Of a stretch of 5,459 bases of DNA, positions 1-5,459 are shown piece by piece. The position numbers were made by a program, and so were the translations under genes. Each line of letters starts with the position of its first letter. Position 1 is the first letter of the stretch. The notes beneath the pieces are model-generated. The model was not told the DNA's origin, searched no databases, and saw only the letters and a program-made list of their open reading frames with translations. The stretch is from Terriglobales bacterium (lineage in GTDB: Bacteria > Acidobacteriota > Terriglobia > Terriglobales > Acidobacteriaceae), in assembly GCA_015655365.1 (NCBI GenBank), contig JAATFE010000248.1, forward strand, positions 1 through 5,459. The letters run 5' to 3'.

Positions 1-299
1 TCAATCACGGTCTTCATTTGGGCGCACATGGTGTAGAAGTAGACAGGCGTTGCCATGACGATCACGTCGGCTGCCACCATGCTGTCGAGAATGGGCGCCA
101 TATCGTCATGCTGTGCGCATCGCCCACTCCGCCTGCAGGCATAGCATCCTGTGCAGTGGTTGATTGTCTTTTCCGCCAACACCACTTTTTCAACTTGATG
201 GTTGGCTTCGACTGCGCCCTCCATGAAGCGGTCGCACAAGGCGCTCGAATTGCCATGCTTTCTGGGACTCGATGAGAGGATCAAAACGCGTTTGCTCAT
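1..299 (-). CDS. Flavodoxin-family NAD(P)H-dependent oxidoreductase with Fe-S-type cysteine motif, 3' end missing
   Basis: The first 99 codons of a flavodoxin-fold protein are visible; the frame is open to the left edge, so the C-terminus is missing. The N-terminus KRVLILSSSPRKHGNS (residues 3-18) is the strand plus phosphate-binding loop that grips FMN in this family. Residues 49-61 carry C49-x2-C52-x2-C55-x5-C61 followed by DDM. This matches the compact cysteine spacing of iron-sulfur flavoproteins, whose cysteines hold a [4Fe-4S] cluster. Residues 78-90 (ADVIVMATPVYFYT) form the second flavin-contacting strand and loop. The ATG at 299 is supported by GGAGG seven bases upstream. A cytosolic electron-transfer or NAD(P)H:FMN reductase role is inferred. 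The family is secure; whether a cluster is bound, and the substrate, are not. It is the last visible gene of the minus-strand block. Confidence 0.85.
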   Translation of the reverse strand, partial: MSKRVLILSSSPRKHGNSSALCDRFMEGAVEANHQVEKVVLAEKTINHCTGCYACRRSGRCAQHDDMAPILDSMVAADVIVMATPVYFYTMCAQMKTVI

Positions 300-481
300 A
301 CGGCTTCCTCCGACTCTGCCAATGAATACAAATGGAGGCGGTTCATTTGTTCGGTACTGTGGAACGATGGACTGGAATCTGGCCGGTGTTTACGCAGCCC
401 AGGATTTTGGGGCTTCCGATTGAAGGTTGGTTTGCTTGCTGGCACCCGGCATGGCGGTTCTCCGACCACACCGGGTGTCAT
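296..481 (-). CDS. Doubtful small ORF, 61 codons
   Basis: This ORF fills the gap between the DUF362 gene and the flavoprotein gene. It starts six bases after the DUF362 stop codon, and its TGA overlaps the flavoprotein ATG in an ATGA arrangement, which is typical of coupled genes. Against it: there is no Shine-Dalgarno sequence before its ATG (only A-rich bases), and a hairpin with seven-base arms covers its first codons. The predicted peptide is rich in Pro, Ser, Arg and His, with no hydrophobic core, signal peptide or motif I recognise. I think it is more likely untranslated spacer than a gene. Confidence 0.12.
   Translation of the reverse strand: MTPGVVGEPPCRVPASKPTFNRKPQNPGLRKHRPDSSPSFHSTEQMNRLHLYSLAESEEAV
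304..311 (-). promoter_or_regulatory. Ribosome binding site of the flavodoxin-family gene
   Basis: Reading the minus strand, GGAGGAAG precedes the ATG at 299, with GGAGG seven bases from the start codon. It is the strongest Shine-Dalgarno match of the block and fixes the start. It also suggests the gene is translated independently rather than by coupling to the doubtful small ORF ending at 296. Confidence 0.7.
441..479. terminator. Hairpin just downstream of the DUF362 gene, possible weak terminator
   Basis: CACCCGG (443-449) and CCGGGTG (471-477) form a perfect seven-base-pair stem with a 21-base loop, extendable with one mismatch. It begins within about 10 bases of the DUF362 stop codon. 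On the minus strand no T-run follows, so it is not a classical intrinsic terminator in that direction. On the plus strand TCATTTTGTTT follows, but no plus-strand gene ends there. It could be a transcript-end stabilising or attenuating structure between the DUF362 gene and the flavoprotein gene. Confidence 0.3.
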
Positions 482-487
482 TTTGTT

Positions 488-1495
488 TCAGACCGTAATC
501 AGTTCGTACCGATCGTTGCCCATGTGCAACGCTTTCATGTATTCAAGCTGGTGCAGTCCGCTTCGTGTTTCGATGCGCTCCACCATATCGTGCCGCTGCT
601 GTTCAGGCTGCGCGTAAAGCAAGTCGATGGAAGCCTTGTCGACAGCCAAAATGTCCCGTGAGCCGAGGATGCCGATGTCGTTGCAGGTGGGTTTCACGCC
701 ATGCACATCGCAGTCGCAGTCCACGGAGATGTTTTTCAGAACGTTGAGGTACGTGATGTGCGAGCCGAAATGCGTGCTGATTCCTTTTCCCGCTTCGACC
801 ATGCGTTCGAGGAACAGCGGCCCTTTCGGCCAGCCTTCATCGTGAATCTGGAGCTTGCCCACTTTTCCCGACGAGCAACCGATGGCGATGTTCTTGAGCG
901 AACCGCCGAAGCCGCCCATTGTGTGGCCCTTGAAGTGGGTGTAGACGAAGAGAGAATCGTAGTTCAAAAGATTCTTGCCTACGGCAACCTCGGTGAGATG
1001 CCTTCCCGGAGTGTAGCGGGCAGGCTCGGAAGATGAGGCCGGATCGAGAAACTCATGCATCCCCGGAATTTGAAGCATTGCATCGCCGTCGGCGTCCATG
1101 ATGTCGACGGGACAAAAATCGAATCCGTTTGTCTTCAACGTCTCGCGATGAGTCGCGGTGACTTGCCTGGGACTTGGATAGAGGACGTTGCATTCCACAA
1201 TGGTGCTGTTTGGAACGTGAGGCTGCAAGCCTCGAATAAGCTCGATGGGCAACAGATTCGGCCCATGCGGTTCGCCGGTGTGGAGCTTGATGCCTACTTT
1301 GCCAGTCATTCCTCCATTGATTTTGGAGTAGATTTTCAGCAGTCCGCTAACGCTGATATCCCTTGTAAAAAATACTTGGGATTTAGGTTGTGCGGGTGTG
1401 GCGTTGGCGATGCTGCTCAAGTCGCATACGGCAACGCCACCCAGAGCAATCGCACCATTTTTCAAAAAAGTGCGACGCAACATTTGGTTTTCCAT
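488..1495 (-). CDS. Tat-exported DUF362 domain protein
   Basis: A 335-residue protein. The N-terminus LRRTFLKNGAIALGG (residues 6-20) is a twin-arginine signal, with a likely AxA cleavage site at A30-N31-A32, so the folded protein is probably exported to the periplasm. The rest is a DUF362 domain. Its signature pieces are VGIKLHTGEPHG (67-78), HFKGHTMGGFGG (187-198) running into LKNIAIGC (200-207), DCDCDVHG (259-266), and DIGILGSRDILAVDK (273-287). DUF362 proteins have no settled biochemical role; many are fused to ferredoxin domains, but no CxxCxxCxxxC ferredoxin motif is present here. The conserved Cys and His residues suggest a metal or cofactor site, which is inference. I chose the ATG at 1495, not the in-frame TTG at 1516, because the Shine-Dalgarno AAAGGAG lies between them; the ATG at 1483 is also possible. 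It starts 53 bases after the aldo/keto reductase stop codon, so the two are probably cotranscribed. Confidence 0.88.
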   Translation of the reverse strand: MENQMLRRTFLKNGAIALGGVAVCDLSSIANATPAQPKSQVFFTRDISVSGLLKIYSKINGGMTGKVGIKLHTGEPHGPNLLPIELIRGLQPHVPNSTIVECNVLYPSPRQVTATHRETLKTNGFDFCPVDIMDADGDAMLQIPGMHEFLDPASSSEPARYTPGRHLTEVAVGKNLLNYDSLFVYTHFKGHTMGGFGGSLKNIAIGCSSGKVGKLQIHDEGWPKGPLFLERMVEAGKGISTHFGSHITYLNVLKNISVDCDCDVHGVKPTCNDIGILGSRDILAVDKASIDLLYAQPEQQRHDMVERIETRSGLHQLEYMKALHMGNDRYELITV

Positions 1496-1506
1496 GCCTT
1501 GCTTGT

Positions 1507-1513
1507 CTCCTTT
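1507..1513 (-). promoter_or_regulatory. Ribosome binding site deciding the DUF362 start
   Basis: On the minus strand AAAGGAG sits 11 bases before the ATG at 1495. A TTG-initiated version from 1516 would place this site inside the coding sequence, so the ATG at 1495 is preferred. The spacing is slightly long but workable. Confidence 0.6.
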
Positions 1514-1548
1514 CAATAAGGGACGGCTTCCTAAGAAGTATAGTTCGC

Positions 1549-3680
<2,132 letters not shown>

Positions 3681-3757
3681 CGAATCACCTCTTGGCCTTG
3701 TCGGCCGGTGGTTGAGACGCTAGGTACGCGAAGTTTTTGGGGCGGGGAGACGGGTTG

Positions 3758-3787
3758 GCTCCGTTGCGCTTTCAGGTTTGCCGGAGC
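3758..3787. repeat. Inverted repeat in the dehydrogenase upstream region
   Basis: GCTCCG (3758-3763) and CGGAGC (3782-3787) are perfect six-base arms with an 18-base loop. If the dehydrogenase transcript starts further upstream, this could be a leader hairpin. Arms of this length occur by chance in a region this long, so function is uncertain. Confidence 0.25.
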
Positions 3788-3852
3788 AGATCCGCGTTTT
3801 CGGCGAAGCTTTCACTTGAGTCATTCTGTCGGAACTCGAAGAGGCCGTGCCC

Positions 3853-3890
3853 AACACCGCCTCTCAGTCCAAAGAATAGGCGGGGGTGTT
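3853..3890. repeat. Bulged inverted repeat in the divergent region
   Basis: AACACCGCCT (3853-3862) pairs with AGGC-GGG-GGTGTT (3878-3890): ten base pairs interrupted by a three-base bulge, with a 15-base loop. It overlaps the dyad at 3870-3895, so the two cannot form as hairpins at the same time. It could be a leader structure or an operator, or chance. Confidence 0.3.
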
Positions 3891-3895
3891 CTTTG
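3870..3895. promoter_or_regulatory. Operator-like dyad in the divergent region
   Basis: CAAAGAA (3870-3876) and TTCTTTG (3889-3895) are perfect seven-base inverted arms separated by 12 bases, so equivalent positions lie about 19 bases apart, close to two helical turns. It sits roughly 120 bases before the regulator start and 190 before the dehydrogenase start, a fair place for a shared operator. A match of this length at some spacing could arise by chance in 331 bases, so this is only a candidate. Confidence 0.3.
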
Positions 3896-4011
3896 CGCGG
3901 TATCACAATCCTTCCTGTTTATTGCCTAATTCTCTTGATGCGCAGTTTTTTATGCACGCAGCAAATGATTCGGCGGTAGGCTGAGGAGTAAGAGAGTAAT
4001 GCGGAGTTCCC

Positions 4012-4971
4012 ATGGTAAAATTGGAACAAAAAAACGGAGAAACCCGATCACAGGCGGTTGAGATGCGGACGAGTCTGGCCCGCAAAATCGCCGCACACAT
4101 GCCATTGGATGGCAAAAAGGCAACCGAAGTTGCGGGTTTGAGCCTTTACCGCGGAAGCGTGCCAACGGACTGCACTTCCGCTGCCTATGAACCCGAGCTG
4201 ATTGTCTTTGTTCAGGGAGAAAAGCGCATCAATATGGGCGGAACAACGCTGGTGTGCGACCCGTCCAACTTTTTGCTTACTTCGATCGATCTGCCGGTGG
4301 TCAGCCAAGTGACAAAAGCATCGCCGGAGGAACCGATTCTGGGCCTGCTGCTCAAGATCGAAATGTCTACGGTCCGGGAGATCCTCAGCCAAGAGGAGTT
4401 TCATGAACCTGAAGCCGTTGCAGACGCACGCGGCATGGCTGTGGGAGAGACCTCGGTCGAACTGCTGGATGCCTGTTCCCGATTGCTCGATCTTCTTGAC
4501 GCTCCCCAGGATAGTCCATTTCTCAGTAATCTGATTCAAAGGGAAGTCATCTACCGCCTGCTGCGCGGACCGCAGGGCATGCATCTCCGCGCCATTGCCA
4601 CCCTGGGCGAGCAGAGCAACAGAACAGCCAAAGCCGTTGCATGGCTGAGGGAAAACTACGCCAAGCCCTTGCACGTCGAGGAACTCGCGGCGGTGGCGCA
4701 GATGGGCGTCTCCACCCTGCACCATCATTTCCGGTCTCTGACCGCGATGAGTCCGCTGCAATATCAGAAGCAGCTTCGTCTGCACACGGCGCGGGTGCGC
4801 ATGTTGATGGATGGCCTGGACGCAGCCAGTGCGGCCTTCGAGGTCGGCTATGAAAGCCCCAGCCAGTTCAGCCGGGAGTACAGCCGGTTCTTCGGCAAGC
4901 CGCCGATGCGGGACATCAAGCTGTGGAAGAGCGTCAGCGTTGCAGCCGGGTTGGATTCGCTGCAAGCCTGA
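4012..4971 (+). CDS. AraC-family transcriptional regulator with AraC_N domain (YqhC-like)
   Basis: A 319-residue DNA-binding regulator. Residues about 25-190 match the AraC_N type sensor domain: SLYRGSVPTDCTSAAYEPELIVFVQGEKRI (44-73), the strand LLTSIDLPVVSQV (88-100), and P108-ILGLLLKIE. Residues about 205-305 form the AraC double helix-turn-helix: helix pair one at VEELAAVAQMGVSTLHHHFR (222-241), and the second at ASAAFEVGYESPSQFSREYS (272-291) followed by FFGKPP. The E. coli member YqhC activates yqhD and dkgA, an alcohol dehydrogenase and an aldo/keto reductase, in response to aldehydes. Here the gene is divergent from an alcohol dehydrogenase and an aldo/keto reductase, so an equivalent role is a reasonable inference. 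C54, C82 and C155 in the sensor domain could be sites of electrophile sensing, which is speculation. GGAG five bases before the ATG supports the start. Confidence 0.92.
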   Translation: MVKLEQKNGETRSQAVEMRTSLARKIAAHMPLDGKKATEVAGLSLYRGSVPTDCTSAAYEPELIVFVQGEKRINMGGTTLVCDPSNFLLTSIDLPVVSQVTKASPEEPILGLLLKIEMSTVREILSQEEFHEPEAVADARGMAVGETSVELLDACSRLLDLLDAPQDSPFLSNLIQREVIYRLLRGPQGMHLRAIATLGEQSNRTAKAVAWLRENYAKPLHVEELAAVAQMGVSTLHHHFRSLTAMSPLQYQKQLRLHTARVRMLMDGLDAASAAFEVGYESPSQFSREYSRFFGKPPMRDIKLWKSVSVAAGLDSLQA

Positions 4972-4981
4972 TTATTGCTGG

Positions 4982-5003
4982 AATTAAGGAACAATTAAGG
5001 AAC
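4982..5003. repeat. Perfect tandem repeat of an 11-bp unit
   Basis: AATTAAGGAAC occurs twice back to back, at 4982-4992 and 4993-5003, starting 11 bases after the regulator stop codon. The period is close to one helical turn, so both copies would present the same face. It is either a small slipped duplication or a pair of protein-binding half-sites upstream of the esterase promoter. Confidence 0.6.
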
Positions 5004-5049
5004 TAGGAGGAAGCACAAGCCGCTGTGAAGAGCAGTCTGGCGGGTTGCC

Positions 5050-5079
5050 TTGACAACGTTTACGGCGCGAATCTAGGGT
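5050..5079 (+). promoter_or_regulatory. Candidate sigma-70 promoter of the esterase gene
   Basis: TTGACA (5050-5055) is a perfect -35 consensus. Eighteen bases later TAGGGT (5074-5079) keeps the three most conserved -10 positions (first T, second A, last T) but is otherwise poor. Transcription would start near 5086, leaving a leader of about 58 bases before the ATG at 5144. The weak -10 suggests low basal activity or need of an activator. Confidence 0.5.
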
Positions 5080-5087
5080 TTACCTAG
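5073..5087. promoter_or_regulatory. Palindrome over the candidate -10 element
   Basis: CTAGG-GTTTA-CCTAG is a perfect five-base-arm inverted repeat with a five-base centre. It covers the whole putative -10 hexamer and the predicted start site, the position expected for a repressor operator. Arms are short, so chance is possible. Confidence 0.3.
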
Positions 5088-5143
5088 CAATCCGTCTCTT
5101 ATCGAGGTGGGTTCAGCTTTCCGCCCTTCAGGAGCATGCCGCC

Positions 5144-5459
5144 ATGTCCTCTAAGAACACATCGTACGTACGCCTCATTGCGTCTCTTTCCGCTTCGCTG
5201 ATTGCGGGAGCGAGTTTGATTGCATCTGCGCAAGCGCCAGCGCCGCCGGCAAAGCCCGCGCCCGACGTCATCGCAGGAATTCCAGTAAACTACGACGAGT
5301 CGAAGGTCGGAAGCTACTCGCTGCCCGACCCGCTTAAGCTCAACAACGGAAGCCCGGTGCGCGATGCGAAGACGTGGACCGAGAAGCGGCGTCCGGAAAT
5401 TGTCAAGCTTTTTGAGACGCAGCAGTATGGGGTCGCACCGGGAAGGCCCGCGGACGAGA
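5144..5459 (+). CDS. Exported glucuronoyl-esterase-like (CE15 / acetylxylan esterase-like) protein, N-terminal part
   Basis: The first 105 codons are present; the frame runs off the right edge. Residues 1-29 form a Sec signal peptide: charged start (K4, R10), hydrophobic stretch from about 11 to 27, and A27-S28-A29 as likely cleavage site. A Pro/Ala-rich linker (31-40) follows. Residues 56-104 (GSYSLPDPLKLNNGSPV, then TWTEKRRPEIVKLFETQQYG) match the conserved N-terminal region of CE15-type esterases, often annotated acetylxylan esterase, common in Acidobacteria, Bacteroidetes and Verrucomicrobia. CE15 enzymes cleave ester bonds between lignin alcohols and glucuronic acid side chains of xylan. 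The catalytic Ser/His region is outside the window, so activity cannot be judged. GGAG lies nine bases before the ATG. It probably has its own promoter and no functional tie to the reductase block. Confidence 0.75.
   Translation, partial: MSSKNTSYVRLIASLSASLIAGASLIASAQAPAPPAKPAPDVIAGIPVNYDESKVGSYSLPDPLKLNNGSPVRDAKTWTEKRRPEIVKLFETQQYGVAPGRPADE

Larger units (their letters stand above)
3681..4011. promoter_or_regulatory. Divergent intergenic region between alcohol dehydrogenase and regulator genes
   Basis: These 331 bases hold the upstream regions of two divergent genes and no convincing coding sequence. The half near the dehydrogenase is GC-rich; the 3900-3960 stretch near the regulator is AT-richer, as expected for a promoter. 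I found no pair of -35/-10 hexamers with good match and spacing for either gene, as might be expected for activator-dependent promoters. Inverted repeats lie at 3758-3787, 3853-3890 and 3870-3895. GGAG at 4003-4006, five bases before the regulator ATG, is that gene's ribosome binding site. Confidence 0.6.

Noticed and set aside
1496..1516. Upstream TTG start that would add seven residues to the DUF362 protein
   Set aside because: The ribosome binding site AAAGGAG lies within those seven codons, so initiation at the ATG at 1495 is more likely.
3694..3706. GGCC-N5-GGCC small hairpin next to the dehydrogenase ribosome binding site
   Set aside because: Only four base pairs; too short to claim as a translational control element.
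3999..4001. ATG 13 bases before the regulator start
   Set aside because: It is out of frame with the regulator and lacks a properly spaced ribosome binding site; the ATG at 4012 has one.
4048..4965. Minus-strand open frame (305 codons) opposite the AraC-family regulator
   Set aside because: The sense strand encodes an intact regulator with both helix-turn-helix units. The antisense product is rich in His, Gln and Arg with no motif.
5136..5138. ATG just before the esterase start
   Set aside because: It is out of frame with the esterase, only two bases from the GGAG, and its frame closes after about 20 codons. The ATG at 5144 gives a proper signal peptide.

Overview
The window looks like chromosomal DNA of a moderately GC-rich, free-living Gram-negative bacterium. 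The best guess is a soil acidobacterium (class Terriglobia). This rests on the gene mix (a secreted CE15-type sugar esterase, a Tat-exported DUF362 protein, aldehyde-reducing enzymes) and on protein style, not on any marker gene, so it is tentative. No RNA gene, insertion sequence, CRISPR array or origin was seen.

Layout. Positions 1-3680 hold four clear genes on the minus strand, read right to left. They are a zinc alcohol dehydrogenase (2622-3680), an aldo/keto reductase (1549-2544), a Tat-signal DUF362 protein (488-1495) and a flavodoxin-family protein with an iron-sulfur-type cysteine motif (1-299, cut by the left edge). The first three are separated by only 77 and 53 bases and probably form one transcription unit. 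The flavoprotein follows after 188 bases that contain a hairpin and one doubtful small ORF. A 331-base divergent intergenic region (3681-4011) separates this block from a plus-strand AraC-family regulator (4012-4971). After a 172-base spacer with a tandem 11-bp repeat and a good promoter candidate comes the start of an exported glucuronoyl-esterase-like protein (5144 to the right edge).

How it may work together. A regulator with an AraC_N domain, divergent from an alcohol dehydrogenase plus an aldo/keto reductase, recalls the E. coli yqhC / yqhD-dkgA locus, in which YqhC controls two NADPH-dependent aldehyde reductases. Here the dehydrogenase is a zinc enzyme of the YahK/cinnamyl-alcohol type, not the iron-type YqhD. 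I infer an aldehyde-responsive reductase operon, extended by two redox-type proteins (DUF362 and the flavoprotein) of unknown role. The esterase at the right edge has its own promoter candidate and is probably a separate unit concerned with plant polysaccharide.
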